The notes under the pieces are model-generated. The model made no database searches and had not been told where the DNA came from. It worked only from the letters and a program-made list of their open reading frames with translations. Of a stretch of 64,000 nucleotides of DNA, positions 25,921-34,522 are shown piece after piece. This DNA is from Flavobacterium sp. LC2016-01 (GTDB lineage Bacteria; Bacteroidota; Bacteroidia; Flavobacteriales; Flavobacteriaceae). A program made the translations under genes and the position numbers. The stretch is from assembly GCF_009711135.1 (NCBI RefSeq), contig NZ_WMIC01000001.1, forward strand, positions 248,001-312,000. The letters are read 5' to 3'. The stretch's first letter is position 1. Each line of letters starts with the position of its first letter.

Positions 25921-26015
25921 TTTTCATGCATAATTCTTATTTACGAAACCGTTATAGGTTAAAATTTGAATTATTTTAGGTGTTTTTGTTAAATTTGCTA
26001 TTATTTTTTAAAGAT
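25921..26015. promoter_or_regulatory. Conserved upstream region, copy 4, with palindrome AACCGTTATAGGTT (araC side)
   Basis: Palindrome at 25947-25960, four bases before the -33 box of the plus-strand AraC gene promoter. Suggests autoregulation. The minus-strand promoter seen in the other copies is not preserved here at the right distance. Confidence 0.65.
25965..25997 (+). promoter_or_regulatory. Promoter of the AraC gene (TTTG-N21-TAAATTTG)
   Basis: TTTG at 25965-25968, 21 bases, TAAATTTG at 25990-25997: a full consensus match; leader of about 20 bases to the ATG. Confidence 0.75.
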
Positions 26016-26022
26016 ATATATC

Positions 26023-26895
26023 ATGAAAACAGTCGCCCCAGCTCTTGAAGTGATATCAAACTCATACGGAAGTTCTTTTACCTACACTAAACATGCCGAA
26101 AAGACCAACAGTAAAGCCCATTTATGGCATTATCATCCAGAAATTGAGTTGGTTTATATTAATGGAGGTGCGGGAAAAAGACAAATAGGAAGCCATGTTT
26201 CTTATTATACCAATGGAGATTTGATATTAATAGGTGCAAATTTGCCACATTGCGGTTTTACAAATGAACAAACGGGAAATAAAAAAGAAACCGTGATTCA
26301 TATTAAACCTGAATTTTTAGGAAACGATTTTTTTGTTGCTCCCGAAATGAAAAGGGTGCAGAATATCATTAGTCAGTCAAAAGCCGGAATTGCGTTTAAC
26401 GGAGAGACTAAAAAACAGATTGGCAAAAAAATCGAAATGATGGAGCACCAGCTTCCTTTTGAGCGCTTGCTGACTCTTTTGAGTATTTTAGATGAATTAG
26501 AGGCATCTGAAGAATATACGGTTTTGAACGCTGACGGATTTTCGTTAGAATTACAGACACAGGACAGTGATCGTATGAATTTGGTTTTTAATTATGTGAA
26601 AGATCATTTTCAGGAATCAATTGCTATTGACGAGATTTCAAATCTAGTGAGTATGACTACGCCTTCATTTTGCCGTTATTTCAAAAAGATTTCAAATAAA
26701 ACTTTTACTGAATTTGTGAACGAATATCGTTTGGTTCACGCATCTAAACTTTTGGCCGAAAAGCAAATCAGTATTAATGAAGTTTGTTATGAAAGCGGTT
26801 TTAATAATTTCAGTCATTTTAGTAAATCTTTCAAACAATACACTGGTAAAAGCGCATCGCAATACCGTTTGGAACACAAGATTATAATAAGTTAG
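26023..26895 (+). CDS. AraC-family regulator with N-terminal cupin
   Basis: 290 residues. N-terminal cupin-type sensor (AHLWHYHPEIELVYINGG, then GDLILIGANLPHCGF) and C-terminal AraC double HTH (IAIDEISNLVSMTTPSFCRYFK; ISINEVCYESGFNNFSHFSK; TGKSASQYR). Members of this class sense a small ligand, often a sugar. It has a perfect promoter with an upstream palindrome shared with the neighbouring mini-protein genes, so it is probably autoregulated and may control them. The secreted esterase downstream (27072) is another possible target. Confidence 0.9.
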   Translation: MKTVAPALEVISNSYGSSFTYTKHAEKTNSKAHLWHYHPEIELVYINGGAGKRQIGSHVSYYTNGDLILIGANLPHCGFTNEQTGNKKETVIHIKPEFLGNDFFVAPEMKRVQNIISQSKAGIAFNGETKKQIGKKIEMMEHQLPFERLLTLLSILDELEASEEYTVLNADGFSLELQTQDSDRMNLVFNYVKDHFQESIAIDEISNLVSMTTPSFCRYFKKISNKTFTEFVNEYRLVHASKLLAEKQISINEVCYESGFNNFSHFSKSFKQYTGKSASQYRLEHKIIIS

Positions 26896-26925
26896 AATTT
26901 TTATATTGCTGGTTAAATAATTTTT

Positions 26926-26976
26926 TAGCCACGAATTGACGAATTTAATTAGCATAAATTCGTGAATTCGTGGCTA
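26926..26976. repeat. Inverted repeat, family F (copy 1)
   Basis: TAGCCACGAATTGACGAATT / AATTCGTGAATTCGTGGCTA. Related to 58634-58755. It lies between the AraC gene and the esterase and could terminate the former. Confidence 0.8.
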
Positions 26977-27071
26977 TTTCTTTTTTACATAAAAGCGGTC
27001 GGATTTTTCATATATTTTATTTTGAAAAAGGTATATTTACATTCCCTAATCAGAAAAAAAACTATATTAAA

Positions 27072-27941
27072 ATGAAGAAATTTAAAATGTTGCTGTCTGT
27101 ATTTTTGCTTTGCTTGACTACTATGACATATGCAGCAAAAGTTGACACTTTACAAGTTGCCAGTGCCGCTATGGGTAAAACCTATAAAGCTGCGGTAGTT
27201 TTACCAAATTCTTATGCTAAAAGCAAGCAAGCTTTTCCAGTTATGTATCTTTTACATGGTGCTTACGGGCATTTTAGCGACTGGTTGAAAAATACACCGA
27301 ATAAAAAATTAGTTCAGACATTATCTGATCAATACAATATGATTATTGTAATGCCAGAAGGCGAGGTGTTTAGTTTTTACTTAGACAGCCCAGTAAATAA
27401 AGAAAGCCAGTTTGAAACTTTTATAACGCAAGAAGTGATTCAGAAAGTAGATAAAACCTACCGAACCATCAGCAATAAAAACGGAAGAGTAATTACGGGA
27501 CTTTCAATGGGAGGTCATGGTGCTTTGTATCTTTCAGCAAAACATCCCGATTTATTTTGTGCGGCCGGAAGTATGAGCGGTGCAGTAGATATGAGTACGA
27601 TGCTGAACAGGGATTCGGCAGCTCAAGTTGTAAAATTAATGCAGCCGGTTTTTGGCGATAAAAGCGGCAGTACCGAAATGTACGAGCAATATGCCGTTAT
27701 GAATATGCTGGATAAAATAAAAGCAAATAAATTGCCTTTAATTATAGATTGCGGTGTTGATGATTTTTTAATTGAGCCAAATAGAGAATTGCACCGAAGA
27801 TTAGTTTACAATAAAGTAGAACACGATTATACCGAACGTCCTGGCGCACATACTTGGGATTATTGGGAAAATTCACTGCCGTACCATGTATTATTTTTCA
27901 ACAAAATTTTGCTTAAAAATCAGGTTGTTGCAAAAAAATAA
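27072..27941 (+). CDS. Secreted esterase (esterase D/FrmB-like)
   Basis: 290 residues from the ATG at 27072; the frame upstream to 26970 comes from the palindrome and is rejected. A signal peptide (to about MTYAA) is followed by an alpha/beta-hydrolase of the esterase D/antigen-85 type: FPVMYLLHGAYGHFSDW, the nucleophile elbow TGLSMGGHGALYLS, the acid in CGVDDFLI and the His in GAHTWDYWE. It probably hydrolyses acyl esters on carbohydrates or small molecules in the periplasm; the exact substrate is not evident. Neighbour of the cupin-AraC regulator. Confidence 0.85.
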   Translation: MKKFKMLLSVFLLCLTTMTYAAKVDTLQVASAAMGKTYKAAVVLPNSYAKSKQAFPVMYLLHGAYGHFSDWLKNTPNKKLVQTLSDQYNMIIVMPEGEVFSFYLDSPVNKESQFETFITQEVIQKVDKTYRTISNKNGRVITGLSMGGHGALYLSAKHPDLFCAAGSMSGAVDMSTMLNRDSAAQVVKLMQPVFGDKSGSTEMYEQYAVMNMLDKIKANKLPLIIDCGVDDFLIEPNRELHRRLVYNKVEHDYTERPGAHTWDYWENSLPYHVLFFNKILLKNQVVAKK

Positions 27942-28026
27942 TTAGAAATTTCATTCAAAAACCTGTTTAACAAAATTTTTGGTTTGGTTTTTGGAATGCT
28001 TTTATAAACTTTAAAAAACAAATATT

Positions 28027-28545
28027 ATGAAAAAGATACTTACCTTATTTGCCGTAGTTGGATTAATTGCATTTTCAAGCTGTGAAGGACCTGAAGGGCC
28101 TCCGGGAGAGCCAGGGCCACTTGCTGAAGTTTATGAAGTAAGTAATGTTAATTTTACTGATAATAATGATTATAATCCTATTATCCCTTTAAATCCTGCG
28201 ATTTTTGATTCTGACATGGTGGTTTTATATAGATTGGCAGGAGTTGATAATGGTCGTGATGTTTGGAAAATGACTCCTGAACTTTATTATTTTGCAGATG
28301 GAACATTTAATTTTGGTTATAATTTTAATTTTACTAAAAGTGATGTCAGCATTTATTTAGATGGGAAGGATTTAGGAAGTGTTCAAACTTCTTTCAGGTT
28401 GAATCAAATATTTAGAATCGTGATTATTCCGGGATATTTGACTGGAACAGGAAAATCGGTTAATAAACCTGATTTTTCAGATTATGAAGCGGTAATCAAA
28501 AAGTATAACATTGATGATACTAAAATCAAAACAATTAAATTATAA
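28027..28545 (+). CDS. Lipoprotein with short collagen-like motif
   Basis: 172 residues. Lipobox AFSSC (Cys about residue 19), and right after it a collagen-like stretch EGPEGPPGEPGP (four G-x-P/E triplets). Then a beta-rich domain (VVLYRLAGV, WKMTPELYYFADGTFNFGYN, SDVSIYLDGKDLG, FRIVIIPGY) and a Lys-rich tail. Such collagen-like lipoproteins are common in Flavobacteriia and their role is unknown. The triplets after the acylated Cys may act as a stiff spacer. Single gene with a terminator. Confidence 0.7.
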   Translation: MKKILTLFAVVGLIAFSSCEGPEGPPGEPGPLAEVYEVSNVNFTDNNDYNPIIPLNPAIFDSDMVVLYRLAGVDNGRDVWKMTPELYYFADGTFNFGYNFNFTKSDVSIYLDGKDLGSVQTSFRLNQIFRIVIIPGYLTGTGKSVNKPDFSDYEAVIKKYNIDDTKIKTIKL

Positions 28546-28565
28546 TTAAATGTAATTTTATAAAA

Positions 28566-28597
28566 AAAAAAGGAAATCGCAAGATTTCCTTTTTTTT
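28566..28597. terminator. Bidirectional terminator
   Basis: AGGAAATC / GATTTCCT, GCAA loop, A-run before and T8 after; serves the convergent lipoprotein and TerC genes. Confidence 0.85.
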
Positions 28598-28617
28598 ATG
28601 ACTGTATGTTTATAAAA

Positions 28618-29589
28618 TTATTGTTCAGTTAAATCTGAATCCGTTAATACTTTCTCTTGTCCAAATTTAAGAGAAACTAATACTCCCACTAAAAGTGATA
28701 AGGCAATAAATCCTAAAGAAGCCCATTCTGGAACCTGAATCCAATCGTGAAGAATCATTTTTAATCCAACAAATGCTAAAATGGCAACCAAACTATATTC
28801 TAAATAACTGAATTTTGCCAACATATTAGCAAGGAAGAAATACATAGAACGCAATCCTAAAATGGCAAAAATATTTGAACTGAATACTAAAAACGGATCT
28901 TTAGTAATCGCTAAAATTGCTGGTACGCTATCAACCGCAAATAAAACATCCATTACTTCAATTACAATTAAAGCGACAAATAATGGAGTTGCTGCTTTTC
29001 TTGCTGTTTTGGTTGAAATGAAAAATTTTTCCCCATCCATTTCTGATGTAATTGGAATAATTTTTCCTAATGTTTTGTATACGAAAGAATCTTTCGGGTG
29101 AAAATCTTCATCTTCGCCAGAAAATAACATTTTTAAGGCAGTAAAGATCAAGAAAGCACCAAACAAATAAGTTGTCCAAGTGAATTTATTGATCAGCATA
29201 ACTCCGAAGAAAATCATTAAGCCGCGGAAAACAATTGCGCCCAGAATTCCCCAGAATAAAACACGGTGCTGGTATTTTTGCGGAATTTTGAAGGAAGCAA
29301 AAATAATTGCGATTACAAAAATATTATCAACACTTAGCGAAAGCTCAATTAAATAACCAGTAATAAACTTCATCGAGGCTGCCATAGGAAGCAGTTTATC
29401 TGGGTTTGCAATATAGTCTGTAGTGTACAGCCAATAAATTACTCCAGAAAACAGGAAGGATAAAGTAACCCAGATCAATGTCCATTTACTGGCTTCTTTG
29501 GTGCTGATGATATGCGGTGTTTTATTGAAAACGCCCAAATCTAAAGCAAGAATTAAAACAACAGCTATTAAAAACAGAGTCCAGACCAT
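28618..29589 (-). CDS. TerC-family integral membrane protein
   Basis: 323 residues, mostly membrane: about nine hydrophobic segments. The conserved TerC acidic signatures are present: LSLSVDNIFVIAIIF, and the pair EVMDVLFAVDSVPAILAI with the two intramembrane Asp. TerC/Alx proteins are implicated in manganese export, pH stress and metalation of secreted proteins; the original tellurite link does not prove that role here. No ter operon is present. A TATCTTTG box lies 26 bases upstream of the ATG (29615-29622). Confidence 0.9.
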   Translation of the reverse strand: MVWTLFLIAVVLILALDLGVFNKTPHIISTKEASKWTLIWVTLSFLFSGVIYWLYTTDYIANPDKLLPMAASMKFITGYLIELSLSVDNIFVIAIIFASFKIPQKYQHRVLFWGILGAIVFRGLMIFFGVMLINKFTWTTYLFGAFLIFTALKMLFSGEDEDFHPKDSFVYKTLGKIIPITSEMDGEKFFISTKTARKAATPLFVALIVIEVMDVLFAVDSVPAILAITKDPFLVFSSNIFAILGLRSMYFFLANMLAKFSYLEYSLVAILAFVGLKMILHDWIQVPEWASLGFIALSLLVGVLVSLKFGQEKVLTDSDLTEQ

Positions 29590-29712
29590 TATGATGATTT
29601 TTTAAAGTGATCTACAAAGATAAGTTTTGAAGTTCAACTTTGAAAAATTAATTATAGGAAACTTGCTCTTAAATTTAAGAGATTTTTGTAAAATGCTAGA
29701 TGTGAAAGGTAA

Positions 29713-29809
29713 AAAGCATTTCGACTTCGCTCAATGTGACAATCTTATAGTAAACTTCATTAAAGTGATTCCGTCGCTGTCACATGTAGCGAAGTCGAAA
29801 TGCTTTTGC
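29713..29809. repeat. Inverted repeat, family A-related
   Basis: AAAGCATTTCGACTTCGCT / AGCGAAGTCGAAATGCTTT. It shares the CGACTTCGCT core with family A (5307, 5426, 45027). Confidence 0.75.
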
Positions 29810-29815
29810 CATAAA

Positions 29816-29847
29816 AAAAAGTGCCAGTAATGAAACTGGCACTTTTT
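29816..29847 (-). terminator. Terminator of glutamine synthetase II gene
   Basis: AAAGTGCCAGT / ACTGGCACTTT with a six-base loop and As/Ts on both sides, 22 bases beyond the gene stop. Confidence 0.8.
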
Positions 29848-29869
29848 AGAATATAAATTAAGCTTTGAA

Positions 29870-30886
29870 TTATAGTGCTGACTTAACAGTTTTGATAATT
29901 CTAGCAGCGATTTTGTATGGATCTCCGTTTGAAGCTGGTCTTCTGTCTTCCAACCAACCTTTCCAACCTTTTTGAACAGTCATTAAAGGAATTCTGATAG
30001 AACATCCTCTGTCTGAAACTCCATAAGAGAAATCGTGGATAGAAGCAGTTTCGTGTTTACCAGTTAAACGTTGCTCATTGTAAGCTCCGTAAACTGCGAT
30101 GTGCTCAGCAGTAACAGGACGGAAAGCCTCACAAATTCTTTCGTAAGTAGCTTGGTCTCCACATGTTCTTAACACCTCGTTAGAGAAGTTAGCGTGCATT
30201 CCAGAACCATTCCAGTCAGTATCTCCTAGAGGTTTTGGGTGATATTCAATATAGTAACCATATTTTTCAGTCAAACGATCTAATAAGTAACGAGCAACCC
30301 AAATTTCGTCTCCAGCTTTTTTAGCACCTTTAGCGAATAATTGGAATTCCCATTGTCCGCAAGCAACCTCTTGGTTAATACCTTCAAAGTTGATTCCAGC
30401 AGCGATACATAAATCAGCATGTTCTTCTACTAATTTTCTTCCGTGAGTGTTTTTTCCACCTACAGAGCAGTAGTACATACCTTGTGGAGCAGGATAACCT
30501 CCAACTGGGAAACCTAATGGCAATAAAGTTTTAGTGTCCATGATGAAATATTCTTGTTCGAATCCAAACCAAAAATCATCATCTTCATCATCAATAGTAG
30601 CTCTTCCGTTAGAAGGGTGTGGTGTTCCATCAGCATACATAACTTCAGACATTACTAAATATCCGTTGATACGAGTTGGATCTGGGTAGATTGCAACAGG
30701 AACTAACAAACAGTCAGATGAACCACCTTCAGCTTGTTTTGTTGACGAACCATCAAATGACCAATTTCCAAGTTCTTCTAATGTTCCTTTGAAATTTTCG
30801 TGTTCTTCAACTTTAGTTTTACTTCTAAGATTTTGAGTTGGCTCGTATCCATCTAACCAAATGTACTCTAACTTAATTTTAGCCAT
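29870..30886 (-). CDS. Glutamine synthetase, type II (eukaryote-like)
   Basis: 338 residues, shorter than GSI (about 470) and clearly GSII: KLEYIWLDGYEPTQNLRSK at the start, WSFDGSSTKQAEGGSSDC (beta-grasp loop), the Mg-binding FGFEQEYFIM, WNGSGMHANFS and the C-terminal SDRGCSIRIP plus EDRRPASNGDPY. It makes glutamine from glutamate, ammonia and ATP in the cytoplasm. No adenylylation-type Tyr is expected in GSII. It sits divergently beside a GSIII gene. A TATATTTG -7 box lies at 30925-30932. Confidence 0.95.
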   Translation of the reverse strand: MAKIKLEYIWLDGYEPTQNLRSKTKVEEHENFKGTLEELGNWSFDGSSTKQAEGGSSDCLLVPVAIYPDPTRINGYLVMSEVMYADGTPHPSNGRATIDDEDDDFWFGFEQEYFIMDTKTLLPLGFPVGGYPAPQGMYYCSVGGKNTHGRKLVEEHADLCIAAGINFEGINQEVACGQWEFQLFAKGAKKAGDEIWVARYLLDRLTEKYGYYIEYHPKPLGDTDWNGSGMHANFSNEVLRTCGDQATYERICEAFRPVTAEHIAVYGAYNEQRLTGKHETASIHDFSYGVSDRGCSIRIPLMTVQKGWKGWLEDRRPASNGDPYKIAARIIKTVKSAL

Positions 30887-31313
30887 AATAATATAAATTT
30901 ATTTTTTTTGTTTTTTCGCTGGGTCAAATATAGATTTATTTTTTTACTCCTAAAAATTAGGGGGCTATTTTGTTTTGCGGAGTATAATTTTTCAGAGAAG
31001 CGTAATTTTCGCAGGGGTATATTTTTAAAAAAGCAATTTTTAACCGCTATAAAAAATAAATTCGTAATAATTAAGTACTATTTTTGATTTTATGGGTTAA
31101 GAAATTATGAAAAAATGTTTATTTAATAGGGATTATTGCTGTTTTTTGTTACATTTTTGGAATGTGTTTGCTTATTCTCTGAAAAAAGCATGATCTGTTG
31201 CGGAATCACAGTTCAAAAATCTAAAACTTATATTCTAAACAGGCATTTTTATTGTTTATATTTGTTCTTCATTTTTCTGTGAAAATTATTACGAATTCTT
31301 AAAATTAATATAC
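30887..31313. promoter_or_regulatory. Divergent control region of the two glutamine synthetase genes
   Basis: 427 bases without a gene. Two TATATTTG boxes were found, one facing each gene: 30925-30932 on the minus strand (38 bases before GSII) and 31257-31264 on the plus strand (50 bases before GSIII). Neither has a clean -33 TTTG, which fits an activator-dependent promoter. No clear palindromic operator was found. Confidence 0.5.
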
Positions 31314-33503
31314 ATGTCAACATTACGTTTTCAAGCTTTAAAAGAAGCTTCTACAAGAAAGCCGGTACACTTTGAAGAAATGGATAGAAAGTCTAATCTA
31401 TTTGGTTCAAATGTGTTTAATGAAAAAGCAATGAAGCAGTACTTAACTTCAGATGCTTTAAAAGGAGTGCGAGATGCGATTCAGCATGGAACTAAAATAG
31501 AAAGAAAACTGGCAGATTATATTGCCATGGGTATGAAAGAATGGGCTTTGGCCAAAGGCGTAACACATTATACACACTGGTTTCAGCCATTAACAGGAAC
31601 AACTGCTGAGAAACACGATGCTTTTTTTGAAATATCGTATGATGGAAGCGATCCTGTAGAGAAATTTGGCGGTGCACAATTAGTGCAGCAAGAGCCAGAT
31701 GCATCAAGTTTTCCTAACGGAGGAATCAGAAATACATTTGAAGCAAGAGGTTATACAGCCTGGGATCCTACATCGCCAGCCTTTATATATGGTACAACTT
31801 TATGTATCCCGACAGTTTTCATCGCCTATACAGGTGAAGCTTTAGATAATAAAATACCTTTATTAAGAGCATTATCTGCAATTGATGAAGCGGCGACAGA
31901 AGTTTGTAAATATTTTGACAAAAACGTAAAAAAGGTAACGGCAACTTTAGGATGGGAGCAGGAATACTTCTTGATTGACAAAGCATTGGCAAATTCCCGC
32001 CCTGACTTAGTGATGACTGGAAGAACATTATTAGGGCATACATCTGCAAAAGGACAACAATTAGACGATCATTATTTTGGATCAATTCCAACTCGTGCTC
32101 TTACTTATATGAGAGATTTGGAGCAGGAATGTATGTTATTGGGAATTCCGGTAAAAACGCGTCATAATGAAGTTGCGCCAAATCAGTTTGAGCTGGCTCC
32201 AATTTTTGAAGAAACAAATCTCGCCGTAGATCATAACTCTTTATTAATGGATGTGATGCAGAGAGTGGCAGAGCGTCATGATTTTAAAGTATTATTCCAC
32301 GAAAAACCATTTAAAGGTGTAAACGGTTCAGGAAAACACAATAACTGGTCATTAGCAACAGATACAGGAGTTAATTTATTGAGTCCGAGTAAAACGCCAA
32401 TGAGCAATTTGCAATTCTTGACGTTCTTTATTAATACGATAAAAGCAGTTAACGATTACGAAACGTTGTTAAGAGCTTCGATCGCAACAGCGAGCAATGA
32501 TCACAGGTTGGGAGCAAATGAGGCACCGCCGGCTATTATTTCAGTTTTCATTGGAGCACAGCTTACAAAAGTATTATCTGAATTAGAAAGCGTAACAACC
32601 GGTAAATTATCTCCTGAAGAAAAAACAGATCTTAAATTAAATGTAGTTGGAAAAATTCCAGACGTATTATTAGATAATACAGACAGAAACAGAACTTCGC
32701 CATTTGCTTTTACAGGAAATAAATTTGAGTTTAGAGCCGTTGGTTCAAATTCAAACTGTTCAAATGCAATGACAACACTTAATGCAATTGTAGCAAAACA
32801 ATTAAAAGACTTTAAAAATGAAGTAGAGAACCTGATCGAGTCAAAAGACATGAAAAAGGACGATGCTATTTTTAATGTTTTGAGAGAATACATCAAACAA
32901 TCGAAAAAGATTCTTTTTGAAGGAGACGGTTACAGCGAGGCCTGGGAAAAAGAAGCAGCAAAAAGAGGTTTGAGTAATTTTAAGACTACTCCAGAAGCTA
33001 TAAAAGCTAAAGTTTCTAAACAGGCTTTGGATTTATTTGAAGAGCTTGGAATTTTTAATCACGTAGAAGCAGAAGCCCGCTACGAAATTGAATTGGAAGA
33101 ATACACTAAGAAAATCCAGATTGAAGGAAGGGTTTTAGGAGACATTGCCAGAAACCATGTTATTCCGACAGCAATTCGTTATCAAAATACTTTAATTGAA
33201 AATGTAAAAGGCTTAAAAGAAATCTTTGGAAAAGAATTTGAAACGATTGCAAAAGAGCAGATTACTTTAATTAAAGAGATTTCAGGTCATATTGAAGGAA
33301 TCAATTCTAAAGTATTGGCAATGACAAATGAAAGAAAGAAAGCGAATCAGTTGACAGATGCTCAAAAAATGGCTGAAGTGTATTGTAATAAAGTAAAACC
33401 TTATTTTGAAGATATTCGTAATCACTGTGATAAACTAGAATTGTTAGTAGATGATGAAAACTGGACTTTAACAAAGTACCGAGAGTTATTGTTTACCAAA
33501 TAA
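31314..33503 (+). CDS. glnN: Glutamine synthetase, type III
   Basis: 729 residues, the GSIII size. Features: PVHFEEMDRKSNLFGSNVFN at the N-terminus, the GSIII-specific THYTHWFQPLTGTTAEKHDAF, ATLGWEQEYFLID, the LGIPVKTRHNEVAPNQFELAPI block, then HEKPFKGVNGSGKHNNWS (catalytic, ATP and Mg binding) and a long C-terminal helical extension. Forms dodecamers in relatives. With GSII it gives the cell two glutamine synthetase classes for nitrogen assimilation. A terminator follows. Confidence 0.96.
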   Translation: MSTLRFQALKEASTRKPVHFEEMDRKSNLFGSNVFNEKAMKQYLTSDALKGVRDAIQHGTKIERKLADYIAMGMKEWALAKGVTHYTHWFQPLTGTTAEKHDAFFEISYDGSDPVEKFGGAQLVQQEPDASSFPNGGIRNTFEARGYTAWDPTSPAFIYGTTLCIPTVFIAYTGEALDNKIPLLRALSAIDEAATEVCKYFDKNVKKVTATLGWEQEYFLIDKALANSRPDLVMTGRTLLGHTSAKGQQLDDHYFGSIPTRALTYMRDLEQECMLLGIPVKTRHNEVAPNQFELAPIFEETNLAVDHNSLLMDVMQRVAERHDFKVLFHEKPFKGVNGSGKHNNWSLATDTGVNLLSPSKTPMSNLQFLTFFINTIKAVNDYETLLRASIATASNDHRLGANEAPPAIISVFIGAQLTKVLSELESVTTGKLSPEEKTDLKLNVVGKIPDVLLDNTDRNRTSPFAFTGNKFEFRAVGSNSNCSNAMTTLNAIVAKQLKDFKNEVENLIESKDMKKDDAIFNVLREYIKQSKKILFEGDGYSEAWEKEAAKRGLSNFKTTPEAIKAKVSKQALDLFEELGIFNHVEAEARYEIELEEYTKKIQIEGRVLGDIARNHVIPTAIRYQNTLIENVKGLKEIFGKEFETIAKEQITLIKEISGHIEGINSKVLAMTNERKKANQLTDAQKMAEVYCNKVKPYFEDIRNHCDKLELLVDDENWTLTKYRELLFTK

Positions 33504-33523
33504 CGTTTTGTAAACATTTAGTT

Positions 33524-33554
33524 AAAGCCTGTCTCAAAAAGACAGGCTTTTTTT
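33524..33554 (+). terminator. glnN terminator
   Basis: AAAGCCTGTCT / AGACAGGCTTT with a T7 run, about 20 bases after the stop. Confidence 0.85.
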
Positions 33555-33668
33555 ATGAATATGTTAAAATAAGTGCCTTTATAACTTTTTTTTAACGTCT
33601 GTTTAGGAATAAATGTAAATAAATTGCAAGAAATAAGTTTTTTCTTACTAAGTAAAAAATCAAAAATG

Positions 33669-33698
33669 GCAGTTCATCGAGATAGTTTCACAGTTCAT
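33669..33698 (+). promoter_or_regulatory. LytTR-type direct repeat upstream of curli operon
   Basis: CAGTTCATCGA occurs twice (33670-33680 and 33691-33701), start-to-start 21 bases. The nonamers GCAGTTCAT (33669-33677) and ACAGTTCAT (33690-33698) match the LytTR-domain binding consensus [TA][AC][CA]GTTN[AG][TG] at 8/9 and 9/9, with the classical 12-base spacer. It ends 43 bases before the -33 box of csgA. Confidence 0.6.
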
Positions 33699-33741
33699 CG
33701 AAAACACGTTAAGAACTTGTAAAATACGTATTTATACCTGT

Positions 33742-33770
33742 TTTGATTTTCGATAAGTTTCCTAATTTTG
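33742..33770 (+). promoter_or_regulatory. csgA operon promoter (TTTG-N17-TAATTTTG)
   Basis: TTTG at 33742-33745, 17 bases, TAATTTTG at 33763-33770. The predicted start near 33774 gives a long leader of about 120 bases. The LytTR-like repeat sits at about -105 to -76. Confidence 0.55.
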
Positions 33771-33893
33771 AAAAAGAAATCAAGAAAGAACCCCATTTTC
33801 AGCATAGATTTCACGTAAAAAATCCCAAGTTTTTTTCCCCAAATTACAACCTGCATAATAATTTGTATTAATAACCAATTAAATATATTTATT

Positions 33894-34511
33894 ATGAAAA
33901 AAGTAATTCTAAGCATCTCCGCGATGCTGTTTGTAGGTGTTGCCGTGGCACAAAACACTAGTAATGTTGACCAAGATGGTTTTTTAAATGGAGCATTAGT
34001 TGTTCAAGTTGGATCAAATGATTCAGATGTTCACCAAGATGGTATTTTAAATTCTGCATCTGTTCTTCAAATAGGTGTTGATAACTCATCAACTATTGAT
34101 CAATTAGGTATTGCAAACTCTGCTTCAGTTACACAAATTGGATGGGGAAATACTTCTGATATTGACCAAGGTCCACTATTAGGAAATAGTGCTACAGTTT
34201 TTCAATTTGGAATTGGCAATGATGCTGATCTAACACAAATCGGATTCTTTAATAGTTCTAGTGCAGTTCAAGTAGGTTGGGGCAACGATGCGGATGCTTA
34301 TCAATTTGGCTTCGGCAACGTATCTGAAACTTATCAAGAAGGATTATTCAATTCAGCTTCAACAATTCAACTTGGAATTGGAAACTATTCTAGTATTGAT
34401 CAATACGGAGTTGCTAACTATGCTTTGACAGCACAATTAGGATGGGGAAATGCTAGTACTGTTACTCAAGCTGGGTTCTTAAATGGCAGCGTAGTGCTAC
34501 AAGCAAACTAA
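33894..34511 (+). CDS. csgA: Curlin-repeat protein, CsgA-like major curli subunit
   Basis: 205 residues. Signal peptide (to about VAVAQ), then about 16 Q-x-G-x-x-N half-repeats every 10-11 residues (QDGFLN, QIGVDN, QLGIAN, QIGWGN, QFGIGN, QVGWGN...), i.e. eight two-strand curlin repeats. That is the amyloid beta-helix of CsgA; it is secreted and polymerises on the cell surface. Low Lys/Arg and high Asp/Asn/Gln/Gly fit an amyloid. It starts the csg operon and is separated from the next gene by a terminator hairpin, so it should be the most abundant product. Assignment as major subunit comes from repeat regularity and position. Confidence 0.85.
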   Translation: MKKVILSISAMLFVGVAVAQNTSNVDQDGFLNGALVVQVGSNDSDVHQDGILNSASVLQIGVDNSSTIDQLGIANSASVTQIGWGNTSDIDQGPLLGNSATVFQFGIGNDADLTQIGFFNSSSAVQVGWGNDADAYQFGFGNVSETYQEGLFNSASTIQLGIGNYSSIDQYGVANYALTAQLGWGNASTVTQAGFLNGSVVLQAN

Positions 34512-34522
34512 AAAAAACCAAG

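Noticed and set aside
33705..33713. Third LytTR-like nonamer CACGTTAAG near the csgA promoter
   Set aside because: It is 8/9 to the consensus but lies 15 bases, not 21, from the previous unit, so it may be chance.
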